Positions 10,801 to 23,939 of a DNA stretch of 64,000 bases are shown here, piece by piece (the stretch's first letter is position 1; each line of letters starts with the position of its first letter). The notes beneath the pieces were generated by a model. It did not search any database. It was not told where the DNA came from and worked only from the letters and a program-made list of their open reading frames with translations. Made by a program: the position numbers and the translations under genes. This stretch comes from Verticillium longisporum (Eukaryota > Ascomycota > Sordariomycetes > Glomerellales > Plectosphaerellaceae). Where the stretch lies: contig JAETXT010000016.1 of the NCBI GenBank assembly GCA_019188255.1, positions 1,116,001 to 1,180,000 of the forward strand, given 5' to 3'.

Positions 10801-13800
10801 TCACCCACGCTCTACCAACCTATGTTCAGGGCCCTCGAGTCTGAGCTGGAGGTTCTCTTCACGGGAGCTTTAGCTCCAAGTGACCAAGCTCAGGACATTG
10901 AAGTCGCGTTTGCAGAGCAAGCAATTTCACTCCTGAAAGCTCTTGTCGAACGACTTGATAGCCCCTCAGATCTGGGCGCCGCATCATCTGTACATCTTGG
11001 TGCCTTGACTTTGAGCTTTACCAAGTTCATGGACAGTATGGCCGACAGCACAAGCACACTCAGGGTGAAAATCAAAGTCTGTCAGCTGTGCGAAACTGTC
11101 AATAGGCGAAAAGAGCACCTTAATCTGAGGGATGATGTGCGTATCAGGAACCACTTGCTGGAATACATATTTGGCTGGATTGCTCGCCCACGAACGCCAC
11201 GTGTGGATCCACACCAGGGCGTCGTGTTGGGACGTCCAGATGATGCCCAGCGAATGCAGAAGGACTTGGACCGAGCTTGCCTAAGATCACTGGCAGAGCT
11301 CACTTTTCGCTTGCCGCTGCAACCTGGCGAAGGGCAGACGGACGCAGGCGCGAGTGAGCTGAAGGCTCAGATGTTTCACACTTACTTCAATCGCTTCTTG
11401 TCCTTGCTCAATCACGACTCGTCTGAAATCAACAAGGGCGACATCATGCCAACTGGGGTCGGCAGGGATGATACTGCATCCGCCTCCGAGTTAGCGATCA
11501 CTATTTTGTCCAATCTGTTGAGTGCAAATATCGATGTTGGCCTCAAGCACTCCCTGAACATTGGCTACCACGACAATGTTGACATCAGGACAGCATTCGT
11601 CAAGGTGTTGTGTAATATACTCATCCAGGGCACCGAGTTCAGCAATTTGACCGACTCGGCCGTAAATGAGAAATACAACGAACTCTTGGATGTGAGTAGT
11701 CTTCTTGAAAGCCGAACTTGTCAAAGGAGGTGCTAATCTATGCGAGTATAGTTACTGACCAAGGACATGACACTTGTCGCCGCCATGAGCATTGTCTGCC
11801 CGAGTCACGAGGTTGACGAGTTGACCATTTCCCTTCTCACAATCTTCGAGCATCGAGGCCGAACCTTTGAATTGATTGAAACGCTAATCAAGCAAGAGAT
11901 TGAACAAACTGGTAGGCTGCTCCAAGTGTTCGTTGAAAAGACGTTTGCTCAATTGTTTTGTGGCCAGATAACGAGTCTGAGATCCTGAGACGGACTTGTG
12001 TCGCCACTAAAATGCTATCAGTATATGCGAAGTGGAAGGGACAGGCCTATCTCAAAGCAACACTGCAGAAGGTAGTTGAGCGATTGGTGCTCACCTCGAA
12101 AGATCTTGGTTTAGAGCTCGACCCCGCTCGGGTGACATCGAACGACGAGCTGCAGAAGAATGCCCTGCAGCTTCGAATCGTTGCCAAGGTATTCATAGAC
12201 GACATCTGCGCGTCCTCGTCCAGCGTTCCAAGCTCATTCCGACAAATCTGCAGTATAGTAAGCTCACAAGGCCCTCCCCAATCCACTCAACCAGCTAATG
12301 CAGGGAGATATCTACAGCAGTACTTCCCAGGTTCCAGGAGGCGAAGTACACAGCAGTTGGTGCATTTGTTTTTCTCCGGTTTTTCTGCCCTGCTATCGTG
12401 GCGCCTGAGGTTGAGGGACTGCTGGACACGCCACCTTCTCGAGAATTGAGGCGGGGCTTACTTTTGATCGCCAAAGTGATCCAGAATCTGGCAAACAACG
12501 TCCTGTTCGGCGCGAAAGAGCCATACATGTTTCCTTTGAATGACTTTCTCACACAGAATATCTATCGTGTCACTACGTTTCTTCGAGAGATATCGGTAAG
12601 CGACACTATAGTCACGATTGTTCGCCTGGCAGCTCGAGACCAGTGAAACTGACACGTTACACAGGTACCGCCAGACAGTCTGGATCATGAAAGTAGCATC
12701 GAATCTTTCGACTTCGGGTCCTGCGTTGCCCTGCATCGCTTCCTATACGACCACTGGGATCATATTAGGCAGAAGCTGGTCGGTCATGAACGTAGGGACT
12801 ACGTGCGCTCACCAGCCGAGATTTCTCGAGTCCGTTCCCCTGTGCTTGAGCCACTGCGTAACTTGATCACAAATTTAGGGCCGCCGCCCTTGGCAGTGAC
12901 CTGGAACAGGCCGCAAGTCTCGACGAACACACCACCCTCATACTCAATGTTCCAAGACTTTATGTTGCGCAACGCGTTTCGTGGTACCGAGTCGTTCCTA
13001 ACCGCCCGAGCCGTGTATGATGGGGGAGAGAGCAAGGTATGTCTTACCAGTTGACTGCCGAGAATCACTCTGGAGGTTGCAGTGAGGCACAACAGCACTG
13101 ACTGTTTTCAATTAGGACGGACTTTCGATAATCTGTATCATTTTGCGGCACATGGACTCGGAGAGCATTGATTATGAGACCTTAATCTTTTGCTATCTGA
13201 AGGTAAGCAGCCAAGAAGTAGCACTCTACATGGTCGGACTGATCAGGGCCCCTCCTGTGTGACTCCATGCCTCCTCGATCTTGGCGCGTTGACCCTTCCG
13301 CAGATCGCCAGTCGCCTTTGGCATAAGCCCTTCGGGCTACTTATAGATGCAACGTGCTACAATGGGCAGAATGAGCCGCAAGACGATCTCCTTCGGAAGC
13401 TAGACTCTCTCACACCCGTCGAACTGAACCGCAATTTGACGAGAGTTTACGTATACAACATGAACAGTGCTTTCCGGTGAGCAAATGTGGACTGAGATGT
13501 GCCCGATACATTCAAATTAACGTATGTTGCAGGAAATGCTTCCGCAGAATTCTTCGAGTCTCTGCCAAGAGTGAGAGCAGCGTTTTCCACCCCAAAAATG
13601 TCGAGTACCATCTTATTGGCAGCCTGCAAGACTTGCAGGCTCACTTTCACTTGAGCCAGCTTCACCTGCCGAAAGAGACAATCAGTGTTGTGACGGATAC
13701 ACGCTACGTTTTTCAACCCATCACCAGGCTTTCAAAAACAAAGGGCAAAATTGAGGTTATCATCAAGGTTGGGAGCCAATTTGTCCAGGTTACAACAACC

Positions 13801-16482
13801 AAAAAGCAGGAGGTTTTCCCAGGCTACCGGCTTAGCACAACAGTCAACGACATTTTCCGCCTCGGGGAGGTTGATGAGGCTCCGACGTCGATTCAAACCG
13901 AAGATGATTCAGCATTTGGACTCCGAGCCGATAGCGGTCGCATTGTGATGTATTTCACCAGTCCGAAAAAGGTGGATGTTCTACAAACAATTCGCGGTGC
14001 TAAAGCCAAGTACAGCAAAGACAGTCGATCACACAAGGCTTACGAACGACTAATTCGACCACAAGATGTACCTGGGACTCTTCTTAACCTAGCATTAACA
14101 AATCTTTCAAGCGTCGACGATGTTCTCAGGCTAGCTTCCTATAACCTTCTTGGCTCATTGTGCAAAGCCTTCCGATTTAGTGCTGCCTCCAAAATGATGT
14201 GCTTGATCGGTAAGTTACAATATTGACACAATCTGTTTGGACCATGCTCGTGCTGATCATCCCTGAGATGTCTCGGTGCCCACATCTGCATCACACTTCA
14301 TCATTGCGATCAGTGAGCAGCTGGCACAGACGGAGCCACAGCTGACATTCGACTTTCTCACCGAGTTTTTCGTGGGGTGGGAGAGCTTCTCTGACGACCA
14401 AAAGCCGATAAGCCTGGCGTACATGTCGCCGTGGCTTCCTGGCCTGCGAACTGCGATTCTTGCAAACGAGGCAGATGGTGACAGGGGAAAGGAGAAAATT
14501 GCTTCTTTGTTCCGGAAACTAATTGACTTGGCTGTGGCCGATCACTTCCTCGCGTACACTCTGGAGCAGGTTGTTTGGCCCGCCATCTCGCAGGATGAAA
14601 CGATCCTCGACCTTTTCCTGGAGGAACTAACAAAGGCTGCACTCAGCCTCAACCTCGCAGACGAGTCGCTAGATGCTCTTTCTTCGATAGTGGCCGGCAT
14701 AGGAACCATCACTCTCCGGGCTAGGGTCATTTCCAGGCTACGAAAGGCCTTGAATCGAACCTCCCTCCGCCCCACGAAAGCTTTGCCAGATAACGTTGTG
14801 TGGGCCGAGATCTGCGTATTACTTCACTTCTGCTTGTCACTTTCCTTCGACAATGGTGTCCAGGCGCAGCTTTTCTTACCAGAGATCTTCCACATCGTCA
14901 CTATGCTTGCCAACACTGGTTCGGTGGAGATACGCATCCTGGTTCACCGTCTACTCGTCAACACTGTACACGCTGCATGCACCTCTTTCCTCCTCGAAGA
15001 TCTGAGGTTAAACAAACTGCGAAGCAGTTTGGACCTCATTAATGACTCTCGTGGCGAAGTCTTCTCAACCTCGTCGAGCACTCTACGAGATACCACATCT
15101 ATCACCACGACACAGGATACGGGGCCAGCCCTCGCTGCGACTGAGAGTCTGGCGGCGCTCCTTTTCGAAATCTGTTCACTGGCAGCACCCTCAGTTGATA
15201 TCTCGAATGCTTGGCGTTCGCGATGGATGAGTCTGGTGGCGAGCACGGCTTTCCAGAACAACCCTGCTGTGCAGCCAAGAGCTTTTACGGTAATGGGTTG
15301 TCTTGCTCGAGAGGAAGTTGATGATGATCTGCTATATCAAGTCCTAGTAGCGTTGCGGAACAGTGTTGGACGATTGGAGGATGAGAGCAACAACGACATG
15401 TTCGTCTCAATTGTGACATCACTCTCCCGGATGATGTCCAAGCTCCCTCTGCTTCACGATACGGACTTCAATTATTTTGGCTGGCGATATCTTTGCTCCG
15501 CCTGGTTCCGGCCGCTCTCTTCAATTGCACAGCTCAATTCCTAGAAGCTGTGCTGAGTAACATCAACACAGTCGGCGGTCTCAGGGGCGAAAACATGGCA
15601 GCATTGCTTATACAGGGCAGAGTTCAGCTTGAAGAAGCTGCGGTGCTCCTAGATGATGCATACGACGTGCATTTCTCACGGGAGTCATTCCATTTCGCTG
15701 TTTGCGCATGTCTCGCGAGAGGTTTGGTCGACACTACTACGCGACAGGGTACCATGAGGGTTCTCTCTTCCTTCCTTGAGATGGCAGGTAGCTTTTCTAA
15801 TGACAGTGATGGGCCGATAAGGAGCTCATTAGATTCGCCATATATGGCTCTAATTCTAGCAAGGGTCGCTGGCCACCAGGAACTCAAGGATATCCTCTGG
15901 TCGTCTGGGGTGAATCCGTCCTTGGTTGGCATGGTTGCAAGTACACGACAGCTACAGGATATTAGTCGGGCAAATGACCAGGACCTTCTGCTCAATACGG
16001 CGATTGAGCTGGTTGATTTCCAGTATCTTGAGGATGCGATCCAGGATCGGACTCTAAGATGGCTGGCCTTACTTGCCAAAGCAAGACCAACGGTCGTCCT
16101 TCATTTGTGAGATCAGGGTGCCTCATTTGCAGCAGTTTGCTTGATACTAACGGTGTTTTCAGGTGCGGCCCGCTGGCTACCATACTGAACGACACTCTGT
16201 CGCATTGCCAGAATTCGACAACGTTAGAAGCTGCGCACCTGCTTCTACATTGCCTTGCCTTAGATCCTCGTCTCAACCAGGCACTCGATACGCCTGTTCG
16301 ACTTGAGGATGTCTTGGACGATCTGGGATTCAGCGGGCTCTGGCGGTCTTGTTCGATGGATTCTGCACACGAACAGGACAGAAAATATTTCACCTTGACG
16401 GAAAGACTGATTGAGGTAAGTTGAAGGCTTCAGTCATCAGCCAAGGAATACTAACAATCCGTCGCAGCTTATCATTATCTAG
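7869..16482 (+). CDS. ira1: Neurofibromin/Ira-type Ras GTPase-activating protein (one-base frame break)
   Basis: This protein switches Ras off by stimulating GTP hydrolysis, acting on the cAMP-PKA pathway at membranes. I read 15 exons: 7869-7922, 7994-9502, 9576-9913, 9991-10105, 10153-11691, 11752-11911, 11968-12257, 12308-12595, 12665-13036, 13116-13202, 13304-13476, 13533-14209, 14268-16106, 16163-16415 and 16468-16482. The RasGAP domain covers roughly residues 1186-1500. The first Arg of LRRTCVATK aligns with the neurofibromin arginine finger, and FVFLRFFCPAIVAPE carries the FLR signature. A Sec14/PH-like module follows at about residues 1560-1860 (VYVYNMNSAFRKCFRRIL, VFHPKNVEYHLIGSLQDL); the rest is helical repeat. 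The frame breaks at 15475-15478, where TTTT should be five T. With that base the CDS totals 7,710 nt, exactly 2,570 codons including stop. The intron at 12258-12307 must use the second of two nearby AG acceptors. Confidence 0.9.
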
Positions 16483-16604
16483 ATAATGCGCCTAGTACTA
16501 CAATGTTCTCATACTCTTGTGTCGTGCGGAAATATTGCAGGGCGTCGACATTCTTGGTGTCACAACCAACTCGGGTCCCGTCCATTTCGTGAGCTGCTCA
16601 CTAC
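16483..16604. other. Short convergent 3' spacer
   Basis: Only 122 bp separate the stop codons of the convergent Ras GAP and IMPACT-domain genes, so their 3' untranslated regions probably overlap. No terminator or polyadenylation motif stands out. Confidence 0.5.
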
Positions 16605-18390
16605 TTACTGCTGGTCATTCCCATGGGCTGCCCAGCGAAGGGCCAATATGTTATCAAGGGACAATGTGCCCTTTGCTCCCCAGCCTTGGGGCCCAGATTC
16701 TACGTTTGGTCGGATTGCCACATACCATGCCCACGCTCTCTGGTCTAGTTGCCGGGGTGTGAGATGTCTGGCCCAACTCTCAAACAGCAACCTAAAACTT
16801 CCAAGAACCCTTGCAGCGTTTTCCTCGGCTTGTGTGTCTGTAAAAGATGACGTCTTCGACTGTCGTGCCCTTCTTCTTGGTGACCCGGAAGTCATAGCAA
16901 CGCTGGTGGGTTGATCAGAGGCGGCTGCGAAGCTACTCAGAAGATAGTTTCTTGCAGCCTCGGGTTCGTGTACTACGAAACCTAATTTTCCATGCTCACT
17001 ACTGGATTGGGCTGAGTGAGTCCCCTGGTTCCTCATCGAATCTTGTGGGCTGGTGTCGAGTGCCCAAACCGCTACTTCCTCATGCAGGTCGACAGGGTTT
17101 TGCAAGCGCAGTCCTTCCGCCAAAGCTTCGTTGACACATCTACGAATCAACCCCCATCGGTCCGGTCCCAACATGACGCCGCCAAACCATCGACTGACAA
17201 CAACAAGTCGGTTTACCGAACCAGCTTCCCGAAGCAGGCGGAGGATGAACTGGCCGCCACCGGTTTCACCGTCATCATCTGCACCCTCGGAAGAGGTAGA
17301 CGTCTCGGGCCACTGGATCCGATAGCCCCAGAAATTGTGAGACGCTGTCTTGAGTATGGCTTGCGAATCTATGAAGTCGCCAATGACGGATTTGGCAGAA
17401 TCACCAGCAGTGAAAGGAGCACTATGCGCAATGAAAGACGAGCCCCGCAAGTCTATGCGCTGGGACGTCGACCAGCTAGATGCTTCTTTTCTGGCTGTGT
17501 TCCCAAGGCTTGATATAGTGAGCCTTCTGTTGTGGGGGTTTGCCTGTTGATGAGTTTTCGTCCAGACATCTTCGGAGGCTGAATCATCTTCCTGTACTGT
17601 AGCAACTTGCTCGGGACATGTGCTCGATGTACTGCCAAAACTCGGTCCTGCAATAATCTCTAAGGGATAGTCACCCCGCTTGAGGATGGAAATATCCCGT
17701 CCCATGACTCTCACAGTGGGTTGTCCAAGTTGCCATGTTCCAGATTTTGCCTTGTTGTCGTGTTCAAGTCCCATGTTAACGGCCTTAACTCTCGCATTGC
17801 TACTCATGACAGCTTGCGCAAGACTAAGACGGCTCGACAGTGGCTGCTCCGGCATAGTAACCCTTAGAAGCTCTAGTGTGAAAGCAAGTAGCACCGGAGC
17901 CCGGTTGATGTAAAATACGGTTGTTCTTAGTTGATCTTCTTGTGTGATTATAGGTATGGCCAACGACTGTTCGACTTCAGCCGGTGATCGGGCCTCCCCA
18001 TCGGTATCGATTGCAAGAGGCCCAGTCCTCAACTTCTTTGCGGCTTGGGTCACAGGACCCTCGAGCGACCTCTTATTCGTGCCACCTGATACGGCATCAT
18101 CGGAATGTTTCCGGCAGGTAAATTGAACAGACTTGGCAGTCTTCTGGTTGCCGAGGGCGTCACGGACCACAGCTAAGGGTGCATCAGCTATTTCCTGTAT
18201 ACTGACGCCCTCTTGCGTTAGTAAGGGAGCGCTTGTAGGGACCAGGTTGCTTTCGTGGTGCATGGTAGTTTTCTTACCTTTTTAAACCGGCATTCTGAAG
18301 TAACCGAGCTTGGCCCATAGCCATTGCCATTGTTACATTTTTAGAGGCCAGGGCCCGTAATAATTGCTGGAGATCGGTTGTAGACGCCAT
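16605..18390 (-). CDS. IMPACT/UPF0029-domain protein
   Basis: The gene has two exons, 18390-18278 and 18201-16605, with a 76-bp intron (CTAAC branch site); together they give 1,710 nt, 569 residues. I chose the start at 18390 (MASTTDLQQLLRALASKN) because the ATG at 18263 lies inside the intron. The first ~65 residues look like a small helical module. At roughly residues 290-400 lies the UPF0029/IMPACT domain, with SSFIAHSAP, DDDGETGGGQ and VVVSRWFGGVMLGPDRW. IMPACT/Yih1 proteins bind Gcn1 and restrain Gcn2, but this protein is longer than Yih1 and shows no RWD domain, so that role is not implied. Its biochemical function is unknown. The C-terminal ~120 residues are basic and helical (SPRRRARQSK and following). 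Expression context: its 5' end lies about 90 bp from the AT-rich block. Confidence 0.85.
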
Positions 18391-18644
18391 CTTCGTCAAC
18401 GAGATTTGTTGAGATCAGAACTATCTAAAAAGGACGGGTGAGGTAGGGTAACGAATACAGATACGTAGTTCCGACTCCAGCAGGTAATCTAGTTATATAC
18501 CTACCCTTATATCTAAATATATATTTATATCTATAATAATTTTAAAGTATAAATAAGTATCCTACTTATTAAAATAATAATATAAATCCTAGTTAAGTTA
18601 CTAATTTAATTAAATAGCTATTCTAATAATTAAATTAATTAAAA
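18391..18644. other. Gene-to-heterochromatin boundary
   Basis: From about 18,480 the sequence changes from balanced composition to mostly A and T, and CpA and TpG nearly vanish. No gene is seen. The upstream region of the IMPACT-domain gene lies here, so its promoter directly borders the RIP-mutated block. Confidence 0.6.
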
Positions 18645-18836
18645 TATAGAAGTATTAGATTAAGGGCCTTAATTAGGGAAAATAGATAATTTAGATTTTA
18701 ATTAATTTACTATTATTATAAATTTTATTTATTAAAGCTATTAAATATAGCTTTAATTTTAATTATAAATTATACTATATTATTAATTAATTAATAATAG
18801 AATACTATTTAATATTAAAGATATTAAGTATAGCTA
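18645..18836 (-). repeat. Degenerate solo LTR of the main gypsy family
   Basis: This matches the reverse complement of the 191-bp LTR consensus seen elsewhere in the window. Recognisable parts are the TATTAG..TAAGGGCCTTAATTAGGGAAA start and the later ATTAAAGCTATTAAATATAGC. It is more AT-shifted than the other copies. No internal element sequence adjoins it. Confidence 0.6.
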
Positions 18837-18940
18837 TCTACTAAGAGGAAGTCCTAGGGCCTTAGCCCTAGGCACCTACTCTTAATAGATATATAAGTAA
18901 TTAATAATAGGCCCTAGAATACTCTAGGAAGAATAACTAA
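18837..18940. other. Unclassified spacer between LTRs
   Basis: These ~100 bp between two LTR copies contain GGGCCTTAGCCCTAGG-like repeats and no coding potential. Origin not recognised. Confidence 0.3.
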
Positions 18941-20960
18941 TTTATATTAATTAGGCTAAGGGCCTTAATTAGAGAAAGTAGATAGTTCGGATTTTAGTTA
19001 ATATATTAGTATTATAACTTTAACTTATTAAGGCTATTATATATAGCCTCGACTCTACTTATAAACTATATCTTTTACCGATCTATTAGCGATAAATCGC
19101 TATTTAACGTCTAACGTTTAACTCCTTATATTACCCCCTCTAAGAGGTCTAGTCCCTAGAACTCGTAATACCTTTATTATTTATTTACTTATTAATAGTT
19201 CTTTATTAAGCCTTTTATATATAGTATCTCCTTTATATTAATATCGCTCTATTCTAGTTCCTTTATTAAGCTATTATTAATTTAAATATATTATTAATTA
19301 ATATTATAATAATAATAATAGTTATAATAATTAAGAATAAATAATAATATAAAATAATTTTCCTTATTAATTCCTAGGCTTCTCTTTATTATATTAGCTT
19401 AATTTTCTTTTTCTTTATATAATTATATATTATTAAGTTTTCGCTTATTATATAATATTTTAATAATTCTATTATTATTATAATATTTATAAGATCCTTT
19501 TATATTTTTATATTTAAATCTTTTTTATTATTATATTAAACGTTATTCTTCGTTTTAATAATATTTATCTATTTAATCGTAATTCTAATTAAGAAGCGGA
19601 TAATTAATTAGCTACTTTAGAGCTCTAGTATTTTCTTTATAAATATTATTTTAGTAAATTAGCCTCCTAGCCTAGTATAGAATATATAGCTAATTATTTA
19701 TCTAATAAATACATTTATTATAAATATAATAAAGGAGCTTATCTCTCTATAAATTCGCTAAAATTTCCCTTAATATTTATTAATATAAGAAGATTCCTAA
19801 GCCTCTCTAGGGCTTAGCTTAATATATTTAATATTATATAATAATCGATATAATAGAGAATAATATAATTAATTTAATAAACTATAATCCTAAATAATAT
19901 ATCTATTATTTCGCTTAATTAGCGGAATTAATTAAATATTATAAGAAGATATTATATCTAAGCGCTAACCTTTCTTATTATAATTTATATTATAATATTA
20001 TAAATTATAATAGTATTTTTAGATTCTTCTTTATTAATTAGAATAATATCTTCTTATTAAGACTTCTTTAAGTTATACCCTTCTATCCTTCTAGTTTTAT
20101 TATTCTAGAAGTTTTTATTAATCTTTCTATACTTCTTTATTAATTAACTTTTATAAATAAAGCCTTTATCTATTAATATTATAGAAGAAGCTATTATTAT
20201 ATATTAGCTTATATATATTACTTATTATAAAGAAGCTAATATTCTTAACTTTATTATATATAATTAGGAAATTAAATTATATAATTAGCCTTTCAAGGGC
20301 GAAGAATATAATAAATAAAGTAAGGCTTTATATAATATAGATAAGATCCCCTTTAATATAAAGCTCTCTTTTCTCTAAGAGGAGGCTCTAAAGAGTAATA
20401 TTCTAATATATTTTCGCTTTTTAAGAATATATTACTTTAATCGTAGCCCTATTAGCTATCCTTTATTTTATACTTTTTAATACTTTACTACTATTATAGA
20501 GAATATTATTATTAAGAAGAAAATTAATACTAAGAAGAAGAAAGTTAAAATAATTATTTAAAAGAAAGCTATTATTATTATTAAAGTATTAATAAAAGCT
20601 ATTAAAGAGAAAGCTATTAAAGAGAAATAGTTTATTACTATTAAAGCTAAGCTTATTAAAGCTTAGAAAATACTTCGTTTTATAAATATAGCCCTTAAAA
20701 TATTAGAAGTCTTAGAAGTTATTAATAATAATAAGGATATTAATAAACTTAATCTATTAATATTATCGTTTTCTAAATATTTAGCTTCTTATAATATTTC
20801 CTCTATTCCTTTAATAAATAACTTTAATCTTTTTAAATATATTAAAGATAATATTAATAATATCTTTATTTATCTTCTAAATAATAATCTCCTTCTATCC
20901 TATAATAAGGATAAAAGTAAAAATAAAGCTATAGCTCTTATAATAACTATTAATTACTAT

Positions 20961-21660
20961 AGGAGATAGGGTCTTATAACCCTTCTAATAGCTAAAATAA
21001 AAGCTAAACTATATTAATATCTATATTATTAGAAAGAGAAAAGCGGAGCTATATAATAGTATAATTTTTATACGATTCTATAGAACTATTAAGTAATAAT
21101 AACTATTTAACTTCTCTTATCTCTTATTAGCTTAGCTTATAAGCTAGAGTAGAACCGACTCCACTTCCCCGCAGATCTAGAGGTAGCCTATACGCCTTAT
21201 CTACGCCTAGCCCCTAAGGGTCAGTCTATTAGATATAGAGCAATTCCCCCGCCCTACTTTTTAGGGGTTTTATAATAATAATATATCTTCATTTTTAAAT
21301 AAAATCGTTACTTCCTATTATATAGTAATTCCCGTCCAATTTTAATGCCCTTAACTATTATAAATAGATACTCTTCTAGATAGGCCCTATTTCCCTTAGG
21401 GTTAGGTTAATCCGAGTATATATATTAACTTAATCGGAAAACGCCTACCTCTATTCCTATCGAAAAATACATTATTCTATAGCTAAAATTTAGGGCTATT
21501 AAGATCTTTGATCCATTCCTTCCTCCGATGCTTCCTTCTCGAGATATAACGACTTCAATCTCTCCCTTCCTCTTATATTCCTTTATTAATTTATCTCTCT
21601 ATAATCCCTTTATCTATTAAGATAATATTACCTTCTATCGTTGCCTAGAACCTAGACTAA
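20961..21660. mobile_element. 700-bp unclassified insertion with 10-bp target duplication
   Basis: Copies D and E run straight through this place, whereas copy A has exactly 700 extra bases flanked by TAATTACTAT on both sides (20,951-20,960 and 21,661-21,670). The insert is less AT-rich, with segments such as CCGACTCCACTTCCCCGCAG, and shows no clear reading frame. Terminal inverted repeats are weak (only the last few bases agree), so hAT-type MITE, solo LTR and other non-autonomous elements all remain possible. Confidence 0.55.
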
Positions 21661-22131
21661 TAATTACTATCTTCCTATTAATAATTATCTTTTTTATATA
21701 TTATTACTTTTTATTCTTTTAATAAAGGCTTTTAATTAAACTATTTAATCTAATAGTCTATTTAAAATATATCCTATAGCTATAGCGACCTATATTTCTA
21801 TAATAGCTTTATTAAAGTATCCTATAGCCTTAATTACTCCTAGCCCCCTTTTAGCGAAGAAGGTATATTAGATACCTTAGAAGGTTCTTCATAGTATTAA
21901 ATTAGCTAATCGATCTATATATAATAGCTATACTTTAAGCGGTCGGTTAGCGATCTTACTTTAAAATTAGATACTTAATAGCTTTATTAATAATAATAAT
22001 AAAGAGGACGATAAATTTATTAATAAGCTTTCGCTTATTATATTAAATAAAGGTTAAGAATAATATAATAAGTTTCCTTAAATAATATTAATTTTAATGA
22101 TAGCTATTATTAAGTATTATTATAATAAATA

Positions 22132-22183
22132 ACGTAATCCACAAGCGAGTGGTTCACCCAAGCGAGTGGTTCACTTCGCCCGG
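22132..22183 (+). repeat. Left terminal inverted repeat of the Fot1-like element
   Basis: It pairs with 23,940-23,991. Within it the 13-mer GCGAGTGGTTCAC occurs twice in direct orientation, about 17 bp apart, a likely pair of transposase binding sites. The two ends differ at only a couple of positions. Confidence 0.85.
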
Positions 22184-22229
22184 GCCCACGACCTACACCT
22201 GAATTCTACAGATTCCACCTCCGCCCGCG

Positions 22230-23884
22230 ATGGAGACTCTTTCAAAAGAAGGTCAATTATTCCTTGCTATCCAAGCTATGGACAATGACCCGAACCTAAG
22301 CGCCCGGAGTGCTGCGAGGATCTACACCGTCCCCTTAACGACGCTCCTCCGACGCCAGAAGGGCAAACCCTCCCGACGCGAAAGCCCGCCCAATTCTGCC
22401 AAATTAACAGTACTAGAAGAGAAAACTATTGTCGAATATATCCTTGACCTAGATGCGCGATCTTACCCTCCCCGGTTGGGTGAGGTCGGAGATATGGCGA
22501 ATCGCCTGCTTGCCGACCGTGACGCGCCACGCGTCGGGAAGAACTGGGCCGCAAACTTCGTCAAACGGCAACCAGAGCTCCGGACGCGTTTCTTTCGCAA
22601 GTACGACTACAAGAGGGCCCAATGCGAAGATCCGGACGCGATAAACGCGTGGTTCCGCCTCGTGCATAACATGATCGCCAAGTACGGCATCCAAGAGGCT
22701 GACATGTACAACTTTGACGAGACCGGCTTCCAGATGGGCGTTATCGCCAACGGAATGGTCGTGACCAGTTCGGAAAGACGGTCCAATGTGAAGATGAGGC
22801 AGCCAGGCAACCGGGAATGGGTTACGGTGATCCAGGGCGTTGGCGCGTTGGGTTTCTCCGTCCCGCCGTTCATCGTGGTTTCGGGCAAGTACCACCTCTC
22901 GAGCTGGTACCAGGACGACGCGATTTCTCGCGACTGGAGAATCGCAACATCTCCAAACGGCTGGACGACGAATGATATTGGTCTGGAATGGATTCGGCAT
23001 TTTGACAGGCATACAAAGTCCCGTACTTCGGGCGGTTATCGCCTACTGATCCTGGATGGCCACGAAAGTCACCACTCGGTCGACTTCGAACTCTACTGCA
23101 AGGAGAACAACATCATCACACTCTGTATGCCTCCTCATTCGTCACATCTACTCCAGCCTCTCGATGTTGGGTGTTTTGGCCCACTAAAGAAAGCATACGG
23201 TCGGCAAATCGAGGATAGGATGAGGGCGGGTACAACGCACATCAGCAAAGAGGACTTCTTCCCGGCGTTTTCGGCTGCATTTCAGCAAGCAATGACAGAA
23301 AAAACATCCAGGGAGGCTTTCGAGGAGCGGGGCTTGTCCCCCATAACCCGGAAACAGTCCTGTCAAAGCTGGATGTGAGGTTGAGGACGACGACGCCTCC
23401 GGGGACGTCCCACGGGGAGCGTGATTCTTGGGTCTCTAAGACGCCCACTAACCTGCTCGAGGCAGGTTCCCAGACTGACTTCATCAAAGGGCGAATCTCA
23501 CGCCACCAGGGAAGCTCCCCAACGTCAATTTTAGATGCTGTTGACTATCTTGCGAAGGGGACGCGGGGTGTTATGCACCAGATCGCTCTTTTGAAGTCAG
23601 AGGTTATGATCCTTCGAGAGGAAAATGCTACACTAAGCCGACGCCGGAGGGCCAAAAAGCTACGTCTCCGGGAAGGAGGAAGCATGGCTGTAGGCGAGGG
23701 ACAGGACAAGATTGCTCAGAAGGAAGTAGATATCCAGATAAAAGAGGAAACGCTGCAGAACCCGGGTCCCGCGTCGTGGTCCCAGCCGAAGAAACGATGC
23801 TGTAGCGTATGCGGGAAGACCGGCCACAACGCGAGAACTTGTCAGGTAGCTATCTCATCGTCTGCAAAAGACGAGGAGGAGTGA
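22230..23884 (+). pseudogene. Pogo-class DDE transposase, frameshifted
   Basis: The first frame (22230-23378) begins METLSKEGQLFLAIQAM. It contains a Psq-type helix-turn-helix (residues ~1-50), a CENP-B-type DNA-binding domain (~55-125), and the DDE_1 catalytic core with acidic residues in YNFDETGFQMG, LLILDGHESHH and LLQPLDVGCFG. The frame is lost near residue 360. The next frame (to 23884) continues with GFRGAGLVPHNPETVLSKLD, the usual end of the core in this family, then a coiled-coil stretch and a zinc knuckle (CCSVCGKTGHNARTC). The break is explained by one missing A in the run of six at 23299-23304. This could be a real mutation or a base-calling error; if real, the copy is inactive. 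Confidence 0.9.
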
Positions 23885-23939
23885 TTTTAATTGATTTACG
23901 GCGTTTGGGTTGAGGTTTTCCTCGGAATGTTTGTCGGGT

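Noticed and set aside
18202..18263. ATG at 18263 as start of the IMPACT-domain gene
   Set aside because: It lies inside a GT..AG intron with a branch site; splicing to the exon at 18390-18278 gives an exact frame and a better N-terminus.
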